From: Candidatus Jettenia sp. AMX2
GTDB taxonomy: Bacteria > Planctomycetota > Brocadiia > Brocadiales > Brocadiaceae
Direction: 5' to 3'
DNA length: 64,000 nt
NCBI GenBank assembly: GCA_030583665.1
Contig: CP129469.1
Span: 2,037,043-2,101,042, forward strand
The notes under the pieces were generated by a model. The model was not told the origin of the DNA. It made no database searches and saw only the letters and a list, made by a program, of their open reading frames with translations. This document shows, one piece after another, positions 27,995 through 36,334 of the stretch. Positions within the stretch are counted from its first letter, which is position 1. Every line of letters begins with the position of its first letter. A program made the position numbers and the translations under genes.

Positions 27995-30130
27995 TTATAC
28001 ACTCGAAGGTTGGGATAGCCCCTTTTCTTTTTCGTTTTCTTTTTCCTTTTCTTTGAGAGCGGCTTTTCTGCTCAATTTAACCCTTTTCTGGTCATCAATC
28101 CCGATAACCTTTATCTCAACTTCCTGTCCTACCTGTACAACATCTTCAACCCTTTCAACATAGCTGTCCGACAACTCGGATATATGAAGAAGCCCGTCAT
28201 GGCCGGGAATTATTTCCACAAAGGCGCCGTATTCTTTCAGGGAAAGCACCTTTCCCGTATAGATTTTGCCGACCTGCACCTCCTCCGTCATCCGCTCAAT
28301 CCATGTTTTTGCTTTTTGTACCAATTCTGCAACCGTACCGGAAATAATAACGGTACCGTCATCCTCTATCTCTATTTTTGCGCCCGTTTCTTCCTGTATC
28401 TTTTTAATCATCTTGCCACCAGGGCCAATCACCATACCGATTTTATCCGGATTAATCTTTATATGAACAAGTTTTGGCGCATAAACGGAGATCGCCTCCC
28501 TTGGCTTTTCGATCGCTTTTTTCAGTTCCTGAATAATGGCAAGCATTCCTTCTCTTGCCTGAGCAAGGGCGTCTCTCATGATCTTTTCGTTTATTCCGGA
28601 AATTTTAATATCCATCTGCAGCGCGGTAATACCTTTTTCTGTTCCTGCAACCTTAAAATCCATATCTCCCAGGTGATCTTCCGTCCCCAGAATATCCGAC
28701 AGGATGCACACCTCATGCCCTTCCTTAATCAGCCCCATGGCAATACCTGCAACCGGCGCAGTTATGGGAACACCGGCATCCATAAGGGAAAGCACACCAC
28801 CACAGACCGTTGCCATCGAGGACGACCCGTTGGATTCCATAATATCAGAAACAACCCGGATCGTGTACGGGAATTCATTTTCCGGTGGCAGCACCGACTC
28901 CAGAGCCCGCTCTGCCAGCGCCCCGTGACCGATTTCCCTCCTGCCCGGCCCTCGCAGCGGTTTTACTTCACCCACACAAAACGGCGGGAAATTATAATCA
29001 AGCATAAACTTCTTCGAATATTCATCCTCAAGGGTATCCACCCTTTGCACATCCATCGGAGTACCAAGGGTCGTCACCACCAGTGCCTGTGTTTCACCCC
29101 TCGTAAACAGGGCAGAACCGTGCGTTCTCGGCAGTATGCCTACCTCACAGGAAACGGGACGTATATCCCGTAACCCCCTCCCGTCAGGCCTTTTGTTCTC
29201 TTTGATAATCTGTTCGCGGACAACAAGCATCTCCGCATGATCAAAAACCTTCTTTACCTCTTTTTCTTCAGGTGCGCCTTCCTCACCGGTACAATATTCA
29301 TTTATGATCTGATCCAGCAGTTCATTTAACGCCTGCTTCCGTTCTTTCTTGCCCGGTGTAAGATTCCTTTCCGCAATCTGGCCAAAATACTTGTTCCTGA
29401 TCTCTTCAAGAAGGACTGTATCTAACTTCGGGGCGGGAACAGGCTGTTTTTCCTTTTCGCAGTTTGCCAGGAGCTCCTTCTGGAGTTCTACGATCTCCTT
29501 AATAAAGATATGACCGAACATGATAGCTTCAATCATAACTTCTTCGGGAACCTCCTTACTGGCCGCTTCGACCATCATAACGGCATCCTCTGTACCGGAA
29601 ACCACGAGGTCCAGACTGCTTACCTCCAATTCGGAATGGGTAGGATTAACGACAAAATTCCCGTCTACAAGACCAACCCGCACCGACCCGGTAGGCCCCC
29701 CAAAGGGGATGCACGAAACGGATAAGGCGGCTGATGCTGCAACCATGGCGAAGACATCAGGATCATTCTCCTTGTCTGCTGAAAGCACCATAGACATGAT
29801 TTGGACTTCATTCAGATATGTTTCAGGAAAGAGCGGCCTGATAGGACGGTCTATTAACCGCATGGTCAGTATTTCCTTATGGGTAGGCCTTCCCTCTCTT
29901 TTAAAGAAACCACCGGGAAACTTCCCCGCTGCGTATACCTTTTCCCGGTAATCTACGGTAAGAGGGAAAAAATCTAAACCTTCATTCACTGCCGCCGATA
30001 CAGCCGTACACAATACTACCGTATCACCATATTGGACTATCACTGCACCGTCAGCCTGCTTTGCAACCTTACCTGTTTCCAAACTCAGCATTCTCTTGCC
30101 GATCATTCTTTCAACTTTACACTGTGGCAT
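27995..30130 (-). CDS. pnp: Polyribonucleotide nucleotidyltransferase (PNPase)
   Basis: PNPase degrades RNA from the 3' end by phosphorolysis, producing nucleoside diphosphates, and can add tails in reverse; it works as a trimer, often within an RNA degradosome. The 711 residues match the family: first RNase PH domain (about 1-215), an all-helical linker, second RNase PH domain (about 310-540) with the ILPRTHGSALFTRGETQ segment, a KH domain (about 550-610, IGPGGKMIKKIQ) and an S1 domain (about 620-690). A GGAGG site precedes the ATG at 30130. rpsO lies upstream on the same strand, the widespread rpsO-pnp order, but a MITE now separates them. Confidence 0.98.
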   Translation of the reverse strand: MPQCKVERMIGKRMLSLETGKVAKQADGAVIVQYGDTVVLCTAVSAAVNEGLDFFPLTVDYREKVYAAGKFPGGFFKREGRPTHKEILTMRLIDRPIRPLFPETYLNEVQIMSMVLSADKENDPDVFAMVAASAALSVSCIPFGGPTGSVRVGLVDGNFVVNPTHSELEVSSLDLVVSGTEDAVMMVEAASKEVPEEVMIEAIMFGHIFIKEIVELQKELLANCEKEKQPVPAPKLDTVLLEEIRNKYFGQIAERNLTPGKKERKQALNELLDQIINEYCTGEEGAPEEKEVKKVFDHAEMLVVREQIIKENKRPDGRGLRDIRPVSCEVGILPRTHGSALFTRGETQALVVTTLGTPMDVQRVDTLEDEYSKKFMLDYNFPPFCVGEVKPLRGPGRREIGHGALAERALESVLPPENEFPYTIRVVSDIMESNGSSSMATVCGGVLSLMDAGVPITAPVAGIAMGLIKEGHEVCILSDILGTEDHLGDMDFKVAGTEKGITALQMDIKISGINEKIMRDALAQAREGMLAIIQELKKAIEKPREAISVYAPKLVHIKINPDKIGMVIGPGGKMIKKIQEETGAKIEIEDDGTVIISGTVAELVQKAKTWIERMTEEVQVGKIYTGKVLSLKEYGAFVEIIPGHDGLLHISELSDSYVERVEDVVQVGQEVEIKVIGIDDQKRVKLSRKAALKEKEKENEKEKGLSQPSSV

Positions 30131-30284
30131 TCACGACCTCCAACCTTGTACCTTTTTCCTTTGACCAGCAAAAGAAACGAATACTATACACTTTTTTCAT
30201 TGTAAATAGGGCTATAAAATCTCCTGTAATATTAAATTGTATCTTTCTTTGTGTCCTGCAGCTAAAAATGGCAAAATACTGTCA

Positions 30285-30380
30285 GATGATTTGTAACTAT
30301 TCAACTCAATGATCTTCAGCAAGCCCCCCTTTCATAAAGGGGAAAATATGGTAAATGTTGCTGAATAGTTACGATTATTT
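30285..30380. mobile_element. Short IS66-type MITE between rpsO and pnp
   Basis: An 80-bp element (30293-30372) starts GTAACTATTCA and ends TGAATAGTTAC, with a CCCCC...GGGG inner hairpin. It is flanked by octamers GATGATTT and GATTATTT, which match at seven of eight positions. GTAA termini and 8-bp duplications suggest the IS66 family, as for the element at 6757. Its right flank overlaps the rpsO stop codon. The transcribed hairpin may affect rpsO-pnp read-through or mRNA processing. Confidence 0.65.
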
Positions 30381-30641
30381 CCTGATACCGAGTTTCGCAA
30401 TAAGGTTCTTATACCTCTCATTGCTGTTTCTTGACAGATATTTCAATAATGCGGACCTGCGCCCAACCATTTTCAGCAGACCCCTCCGCGAGGTATGATC
30501 CTTCCTGTGTTCCTTAAGATGATTACTTAAATGATTAATATGCTGGGTGAGCAATGCTATCTGAACCTCCGGAGAACCCGTATCACTCTCGTGAGTTTTG
30601 AGGTCATTGATGATCTGCTGTTTCGTTTCTTTGCTTATCAT
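30375..30641 (-). CDS. rpsO: 30S ribosomal protein S15
   Basis: S15 binds 16S rRNA in the central domain and helps form the platform of the small subunit. The 88 residues match the family. Conserved features are [38 protein letters not shown] and the terminal LIAKLGIRK. The frame is open seven codons upstream to another ATG, but the family starts at MISKETK; an AAGGA site lies about ten bases before it. The gene is the upstream member of the rpsO-pnp pair. A MITE is inserted right at its stop codon. Confidence 0.97.
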   Translation of the reverse strand: MISKETKQQIINDLKTHESDTGSPEVQIALLTQHINHLSNHLKEHRKDHTSRRGLLKMVGRRSALLKYLSRNSNERYKNLIAKLGIRK

Positions 30642-30839
30642 GAATACTGATTCCTTATACAAAATACCATCATATCTGCCTTACAAACTTATATAGTGAA
30701 CTTTTTACCGTTTCCGATTTTTCGCTAATACGGTAACACTATAGCAAATAGTATCTATCCTTTGCAACAAAAAATTCAGAGTTTTTCTGTAACGGGATGA
30801 AGCAACGTTTCTGTATCATTTGCAGATTACCCGGATGAA

Positions 30840-31045
30840 AAGAAAACAGAAACCACAGATTACACAGATGAAATGAAAAACCAAAATCACAGATTGCACA
30901 GCAACATGTAGGGTAAGCACCGCCCACCAAATAAGACCTGTGCAATCCGTGGTTCCTGCCTTTCCGTCTATGCAATCTGTGGTTTCCATTCCTTCAATCT
31001 GCGGTCTCAGTCTTTTTTCGCTTCGTGTCCTTCGTGTTAAATACA
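30840..31045. repeat. CACAGATT and TTCGTG repeats upstream of the riboswitch
   Basis: Short degenerate repeats of the CACAGATTACACAGAT family (about 30850-30900 and 30940-31010), a GTAGGGTAAGC/CGCCCACC palindrome (30907-30935) and a terminal CTTCGTGT run. No gene is seen. The stretch from 30642 to 30840 between rpsO and these repeats shows nothing recognisable beyond the probable rpsO promoter. Confidence 0.75.
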
Positions 31046-31125
31046 TGTTTTGTCTGAAAAAGGAGACAAATATTATTTTCTTGATTTTCAGATAAACTTC
31101 ATTTATATACGAGTATGAAAATATT

Positions 31126-31262
31126 CCGATAAAGGCAAACCCTGAGTGATCGGGGGACGCAATGGAAAGGGTCTTCGTAGACCGGTCGAACGGTTTACGG
31201 AAAAGATAGCCTTACTGCCGAAGATGTTTCTTCATTACCATCTTTGCAGTAAGGCTTTTTTT
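31126..31262 (+). promoter_or_regulatory. Cyclic-di-GMP class I riboswitch (GEMM) with terminator platform
   Basis: The hallmark GGCAAACC (31134-31141) is followed by a hairpin capped by a GTGA (GNRA) tetraloop and then GGGACGCAA. A second hairpin (GGTC/GACC) follows, then the ATAGCC and TGCC closing strand, which pairs with the opening GGCA. The G before CAAACC favours c-di-GMP over cGAMP. The 3' strand of the aptamer (31208-31226) is also the 5' arm of an intrinsic terminator whose other arm is 31239-31256, followed by a T run. Aptamer closure and terminator are therefore mutually exclusive, which predicts that c-di-GMP relieves termination. The controlled gene starts at 31375. Confidence 0.85.
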
Positions 31263-31374
31263 ATTTCATGCACATTTTAACAAGGAGGATACTAGCGGCA
31301 CGATAAAAAATGTATTTTTATGCGTACTGGAAGGATTAACAACAGAATAATTTATAAAGAAAAGGAGAAGAATT

Positions 31375-32473
31375 ATGAAGAAATGGATGAGTCTGAAATT
31401 CATGCTCGTACTGGCCCTGTTCCTGAATGCAGGAATAGCCTTCGCCAATGACTACCCCCCCCCTTTGTCCTGACCAAGGTAGCGGAATTGGTGGTGTTGA
31501 AGTTTGGGCAGCAGAAAATTGTACAGAAGGTGATTGTGAAAATCCGGCAACAACATGCAACGGCGATTTTACCATCGAACTGATAGAGAGAAGCGAAGAT
31601 GGCGACCTAATTACCTTCGAGTACAAGGTCTGCAAGATTACACAGAGCGCCGATTTAAGCCACTGGTCAATTTCCGATGCGGGGATTACCTGCCTTGGCG
31701 AAGATGAAAATGGTATTCCTTATGAACTGAAAGATTTGATTGTGGGAGCCACGCTCAATGGCGTTGAAATTGATATCAATTCAAAAGATGAGTTTGATAT
31801 CGGTCTTGACCCCACAACCCAGGTCACAGGGATCAAATTCAATGTAGGTTTTGATGCAGATGAGGAAGAGGATGGCTGTGCCACCTACACCATCACCTTT
31901 GACAAAAGCAAACTTGAAGAAGGCATGACGCTGGGAGAGGGCTGTGTCCTCGCAGCAACAAAGGCGGGGAACCAGGACATCGAAAGAAGCGATAGGAACT
32001 CACCCGGCTACGTTTGCATTATCGGGCCAGTCTGTGTAGAAGATGCAGGTGAAGAAGAAGAGGTTTGCTGGAAAAAAGAAACGGCCTGGGCGGCTGGCAC
32101 ACGCTACGTAGAGCGTGGCAACTGGGCAACCTATATTACCTATGTTGCTGATAGTACTGTAACCTTGTATGCTGGCCAGACAATGGAGGCAGGAACGGTT
32201 CATTTCTCAGCACCTAGCAATGGCATGATAACCATCACCATTACCCTCAATCCTGGCTGGCGCTTCTATCAGGATGAGGAAAATCCGGATGAGGAAAACG
32301 TACATATCCAGGATTATGGAACCGCACCAGGCGGTAACCCCAGCCCCGGTGGTTTCGCTCATAAGGCCCGTGCAACAGAAAGTCCGTTTAGCATTGATGT
32401 ATCGTTGAATGTTTACTATGGAGTGCATGTGGTTGTGGAACGGGAAGTCGAGTGTGAAGAAGATGAAGCATAG
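31375..32473 (+). CDS. Secreted Cys-rich acidic protein, interrupted at a run of nine C
   Basis: A GGAG site precedes ATG 31375, which opens a classic Sec signal peptide (MKKWMSLKF then a hydrophobic core ending AGIAFA). The frame breaks after residue 33 at a TGA. In the +1 frame a 341-residue open frame (from 31448) continues to 32473. The two frames meet in a homopolymer of nine C (31455-31463); with eight C they would join into one protein of about 365 residues. The mature part is acidic, has scattered Cys, and contains a DLSHW-type segment seen in bacterial surface proteins, then Gly/Pro-rich and Glu-rich ends. Function unknown. It is controlled by the upstream c-di-GMP riboswitch. The break is either phase variation or a sequencing indel. 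Confidence 0.7.
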
Positions 32474-32585
32474 GGCAATTAGAAGAACACCCTGCTATAC
32501 GCGTTGGACGATCTTTTTATCCACATCATGGCCATGAGCCAGTTATGAAAAGTCCATTGCACAGGGGGTGTGCAGGTAATTTATG

Positions 32586-32680
32586 AAGTCAGACAGGGGC
32601 CGGCTCCTGAAAGTGAAAGGCATGTCATTGAATCATGTCTTTCAATTTGCCTCAGGTTCGGCTCCTGTCTGTACTTTTTT
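32586..32680. repeat. REP-like palindromic element between convergent genes
   Basis: Outer arms AGACAGGGGCCGG (32592 on) and CCGGCTCCTGTCT-like sequence (to about 32677) pair, and inside them GAAAGGCATG pairs with CATGTCTTTC. The far side continues into a run of seven T on the plus strand. It lies between the secreted protein gene and the subtilase gene, which converge here, and could serve as a bidirectional terminator. Confidence 0.55.
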
Positions 32681-32684
32681 TGTC

Positions 32685-34442
32685 TTATTTGTAAACCGTC
32701 ACCGAATCCATCCCCACGTTGCCTGCTGCATCGTATCCCTTTGCCGTAATAACATGTGCACCACCCGATTCCTTTCGGGTGTTCCAGTTGTACGTCAGGC
32801 TGTTTTGGCCGTATACCGCCCTCTTCAGGTCGTTATCAATATACAGCTCAATTACCTCAACACCAATATTATCCGAGGCCGTAATGTGTATCTTCTGTGG
32901 ATGCCTGACATACGCACCGCTCCCTGGCTCGTTTATAGAAACCGTTGGCGGGACCGTATCCGACGGATTGCTCACAGAGACAAAAATGGTGTTTGATTGC
33001 CCCATATTGCCTGACGGGTCATATGCCTTTGCCTCCAGAGAATACATTCCGTCAGGGTATTGAGTTGTATCCCAATGAAAATTATAGGGAGCAGTCGTAC
33101 CGGTTGCATAAAGCGAACCGTTCAGATACAGCTCCACCTTTACAATTCCTGCATTATCGGTGGCTGAAACCATTACCGTGACACTGCCATGAATCACAGC
33201 GCCGTCTGCAGGGGCTGTTATTGCTACATCGGGAGGTGTGGTGTCCGGTTCCTGCCAGGTATTGGTTGCGGCAAGAAGGCTTTTATAGACGTTTATCCTT
33301 CCATGGCCATAATAGGGGTCGAACCCGGGGGCGCCGAGGTCGTCCGCATTTTGTGTTATGAAATCAACCACCATGGCATTGCTCAGTCCGGGATTTACAG
33401 AGAAAAGAAGGGCGGCGAGGCCGGCGGCAATGGGAGAGGAAAACGACGTACCGGATGCAGACCGGTACCCGCCGTCCTTGCCGGTGGTATAGATTGAAGA
33501 ACCAGGGGCAGCGATATCGATCCAGTCACCGTAGTTTGAAAAACTGGCTATGGCATCGCTGGAGGTCGTCGCGGAGACGGCAACTGCGTTATCACAAGCC
33601 GCCGGATAAACAGGTGTGCTTGAACCGGCATTCCCTGCACTGGCAAAGAACACAGCCCCCTTGTTCCATGCATAATTTACCGCATTCTGCAGGGTGGAGG
33701 AAGAAGACGTGCCCGAAAAGCTCATATTAATAACCCTTACGCCATGGTCGGCAGCATAGATAATTGCCTTGGCCATGTTTGAATAGGTAGCCCGGCCGGT
33801 TGAAGGGTCGGAGATCACCAAAGGCATTATGGGGTTCTCCCAGGCAACGCCGGCAACCCCTTTTGCATTATTCGTCATGGCAGCCGCAGCGCCTGCTACC
33901 GATGTACCATGACCCCGAAGATCATTGGTATCCGTATTATTGGAGAAAAAATTGTAGCCGTCCAGGATCTTGCCGGAGAGGTCCGGGTGGGTTAAATCTA
34001 CCCCGCTATCCGCAATTGCAATCGGTATATCATACGAACCGGTGCTGATATACCATCCGCCCGGGGCGTGTATCTTCGGATGGTGCCACTGGCTGGAATA
34101 CCAGGGGTCATTCGGGATAACCGTCTCATCGGCCAGATGGTTATATTCAACAAAATCAATATGCGGGTTTCTGGAAAGGGCGAGTCTGACCTTTTCCAGT
34201 GCATGCGCAGGAACCTTAATGTGTTTGACCCTGATTTGGGGGATCTCTCCGATAACGGTGGCATTGCTCCCCTTCAGGATCTTGTCCATCTGTTCACCGG
34301 TAACCCCTGCCTTGGGCTGTACCAGGAGTTCGTCCGGTACAAAGGCAATGCTCTTTGCCGCATAAGCGTTTGCAAGACAAAGCACTGCAACAAAAACAAT
34401 CCCCAGAAAACACCTTAATCCGGAACGTACTGCGTTTTCCAT
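32685..34442 (-). CDS. Secreted subtilisin-like (S8) serine protease with two Ig-like domains
   Basis: A pre-pro-protease of 585 residues. Signal peptide about 1-28 (hydrophobic core ending ANAYA); an inhibitor-type prosegment about 35-105; a peptidase S8 domain with Asp in ADSGVDLTHP near 145, His in RGHGTSVAG near 178 and Ser in SGTSFSSPIAAG near 334. The C-terminus carries two tandem Big_9-type Ig-like domains (about 395-485 and 490-585), each starting DTxPPxVxI, typical of surface display or substrate binding. An AGGAGG eight bases before the ATG at 34442 fixes the start; the frame extends 33 codons upstream into the riboswitch and is not used. The gene is under a c-di-GMP riboswitch. Confidence 0.93.
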   Translation of the reverse strand: MENAVRSGLRCFLGIVFVAVLCLANAYAAKSIAFVPDELLVQPKAGVTGEQMDKILKGSNATVIGEIPQIRVKHIKVPAHALEKVRLALSRNPHIDFVEYNHLADETVIPNDPWYSSQWHHPKIHAPGGWYISTGSYDIPIAIADSGVDLTHPDLSGKILDGYNFFSNNTDTNDLRGHGTSVAGAAAAMTNNAKGVAGVAWENPIMPLVISDPSTGRATYSNMAKAIIYAADHGVRVINMSFSGTSSSSTLQNAVNYAWNKGAVFFASAGNAGSSTPVYPAACDNAVAVSATTSSDAIASFSNYGDWIDIAAPGSSIYTTGKDGGYRSASGTSFSSPIAAGLAALLFSVNPGLSNAMVVDFITQNADDLGAPGFDPYYGHGRINVYKSLLAATNTWQEPDTTPPDVAITAPADGAVIHGSVTVMVSATDNAGIVKVELYLNGSLYATGTTAPYNFHWDTTQYPDGMYSLEAKAYDPSGNMGQSNTIFVSVSNPSDTVPPTVSINEPGSGAYVRHPQKIHITASDNIGVEVIELYIDNDLKRAVYGQNSLTYNWNTRKESGGAHVITAKGYDAAGNVGMDSVTVYK

Positions 34443-34443
34443 T

Positions 34444-34504
34444 GTCCACCTCCTGTTAAAAATTGTTTCTTTCTGCCTGGAAACAACAGGCCCATGAGGT
34501 GGAC
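34444..34504 (-). promoter_or_regulatory. Shine-Dalgarno-sequestering hairpin of the subtilase leader
   Basis: In the mRNA the ribosome site region AACAGG-AGGTGGAC (34457-34444) is perfectly complementary to an upstream GTCCACCT (34504-34497) and CCTGTT (34490-34485), with a six-base bulge on the 5' arm. This 14-bp hairpin buries the AGGAGG. It begins just after the c-di-GMP aptamer, so it is the natural expression platform for translational control. Confidence 0.8.
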
Positions 34505-34509
34505 CAGCG

Positions 34510-34600
34510 TTTCTTCGGCAACCCGGCCATCCTGAATGCACATTCAGGACCCGCGGCTTTGCGTCCCCCGGTCACCCGGGGTTTGCCCTTTTCGGAAACG
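34510..34600 (-). promoter_or_regulatory. Cyclic-di-GMP class I riboswitch (GEMM), near-canonical
   Basis: The minus strand shows the full GEMM-I pattern: GGGCAAACC, a six-base-pair hairpin with GTGA tetraloop, GGGACGCAAAGCC, a second hairpin (CCTGAATG/CATTCAGG), and the closing GGCCGGGTTGCCG. The G preceding CAAACC is the base that selects c-di-GMP over cGAMP. It lies about 70 bases upstream of the subtilase ATG, with the sequestering hairpin between. This is the second such riboswitch within 3.5 kb. Confidence 0.93.
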
Positions 34601-34833
34601 AAAATACCATGGTTTTTTCATCTGATACATAATTATCGGTCTAATATGATAAATGTTTACCGGATTTACCATATTTACAATTTGCTATTCTCATGTATAA
34701 TACCCGTAAAAGGGCACGGCAGAAAAAACAGCGCGGATGAATGCCATACCTAAGCGTTTAATTTCAAAGTCTGAAAAACCCGGCCAGCTTACATTGTTTG
34801 AACCATTTTACTATCAGTACCTGCTGCATAGTA

Positions 34834-34857
34834 ACCCGTTAATAGGTTTTGACGGGT
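34834..34857 (+). promoter_or_regulatory. Conserved leader hairpin ahead of the first Flp pilin gene
   Basis: A seven-base-pair stem (ACCCGTT with GACGGGT, one G-U pair) closes a ten-base loop and is framed by GTA on the left and CCGGCTTTAT on the right. The same structure with compensatory changes precedes the second Flp gene (37564-37587). It ends 49 bases before the ATG. It may be an RNA control element or a protein-binding site. Confidence 0.5.
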
Positions 34858-34906
34858 CCGGCTTTATTTATTCTTAATAATTTCAGAATAAAGGAGAAGA
34901 GAAACA

Positions 34907-35062
34907 ATGAAGGGAAAATTGTTACAATTCCGGGAAAAGGAAGAAGGGGTTACCGTAATCGAGTATGCCATATTAGCGGGTTCGATTGCTTTAGCATGTG
35001 TAGCAATCATTGGCCTGGTTGGAGAAAAAGTAAAAGGTTTATTTCAATCAATCATATTTTGA
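34907..35062 (+). CDS. flp: Flp/Fap-type pilin (first copy)
   Basis: A 51-residue pilin precursor of the Tad/Flp type IVb pilus. A short charged leader is followed by the processing region EEGVTVIEYAILAG: cleavage is expected at the Gly, before the Glu-Tyr pair that marks Flp pilins, and the rest is one hydrophobic helix ending in a short charged tail. An AAAGGAGAAG site precedes the ATG. It would be cleaved by the prepilin peptidase at 38056. It stands apart from the rest of the Tad locus, separated by about 2.5 kb of repeats, and lies divergent from the subtilase. Confidence 0.88.
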   Translation: MKGKLLQFREKEEGVTVIEYAILAGSIALACVAIIGLVGEKVKGLFQSIIF

Positions 35063-35269
35063 GCGGGGAATTGAGAATAAAGACAACATCGCCCTTGTTT
35101 TCCGCGGTAACCCTGCTTCCTGCTATTCCAGCCAGCATGTCTCTTTGCATATGGTTCATAGTGTACACTTATGTTCACATTTTATACACATTGTCGATTG
35201 TTTCTGCACTTTATGGTACAACCATGTCACCCATCCGGGATGAAAATAATTTTTTTCAATATTTTTTAT

Positions 35270-35990
35270 TATGGTATATCTTTGGAATTGCTTCGGAAAA
35301 GACCCTCGCAATGACGTGCTTCGTGTCTTTTTTCAACACGAAGATCACGAAGGTTACGAAGACTACGAAGCATGTAGGGTGGGCACCGCCCACCAAATAA
35401 GACCGTTTCCGTCATTGCGGGGAGTGAAGCGACGAAGTAATCTCTGCCTTTGGGATTGCTTCGTGTCTTTTTTTAACACGAAGATCCTGGCGCGGCCTTT
35501 GGCCGCAACCAAATTCGGATTTCGAATTTCGAAACAACTTCAAATGCGTTCTTTGCACCTTTTCGATAAACTATTACGATTTATTTTTTGTTTTCTAATC
35601 CCGAAGGGATGTCATGATTATAGCAAAAGTTATACAAAAGATTTCTAACCCCGAAGGGGTGACATAGAAAACCCACGATTATCTTACAATCATGCCACCC
35701 CTTCGGGGTTGTTGGTTTTTGGTTGTTCATTACTATAATCATGTCAGCCCTTCGGGCTTGGTGCAGCCTTTGGCGCAACCGAATTCGAAATACTAAACAA
35801 TTTCAAATGACAAATAACTCAATGCCCAAAACTTTACGTAATCCTTATCTGGTCATTGCCTTACGGTTATGCATCTTGAAAAACAAGCACAAAAAACAAG
35901 AAGTTGATGGATAGTAGTACGAAGTTTACGAAGTGCACGAAGAAAAATATTAAAAATACTCTTTTGCCTCTATCCTCCTTCGTGTCCTTC
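35270..35990. repeat. Intergenic repeat cluster
   Basis: Between the two Flp genes, no gene is seen. This part contains CATTGCGAGG-family half repeats (35283-35320 and 35405-35470), a GTAGGGTGGGC palindrome (35371-35400), a full plus-oriented copy of the large palindromic element (35500-35925, core 35597-35763), and ACGAAG/TTCGTG repeats (35920-36000). The bases 35063-35270 and 36000-36180 show nothing recognisable. Confidence 0.85.
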
Positions 35991-36235
35991 GTGTTCCTTT
36001 TGGCTACATAGTAAAAACAATTTCTCTGTTTTTACTATCCCCTATCCCCTATCCCCCATCATCATATACCTCGCACTCTTTGTGTTATTCATAATACTAC
36101 GCGGTAAAAAACCATAAGAATCACAGGCCGGACGTACCCTTCGTTCGCTTTTATCTGGCATAAGGATTGCTATTTTTAGTAAGCCAGAAAATAAATGTTA
36201 AACTTTCTAGCCATTCTGTCGATAATATCCACACA

Positions 36236-36305
36236 GGGATGAAGCATTTGCTACCCGGATAACAAGACTGCCCTCATACCGGTTCACGGCAAATGCTTCG
36301 CCCTT
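36236..36305. repeat. Palindrome with GCGAAGCATTTGC arms
   Basis: Arms GGGATGAAGCATTTGC and GCAAATGCTTCGCCC face each other across about 38 bases. The same arm sequence forms the inner palindrome of the MITE at 6757-6907, so the two are related, but the GTAA termini and target duplication are not seen here. Confidence 0.55.
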
Positions 36306-36334
36306 ACCTTTTATTTCGAAACACACCATAACAT

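Noticed and set aside
27995-30130. Long plus-strand ORFs antisense to pnp, ppdK and fdhA
   Set aside because: They lie fully inside strongly supported genes, lack ribosome sites and show no recognisable domains.
32100-33000. Plus-strand ORFs across the subtilase gene
   Set aside because: They are shadows of the minus-strand protease, whose catalytic triad, signal peptide and Ig-like domains are all in one frame.
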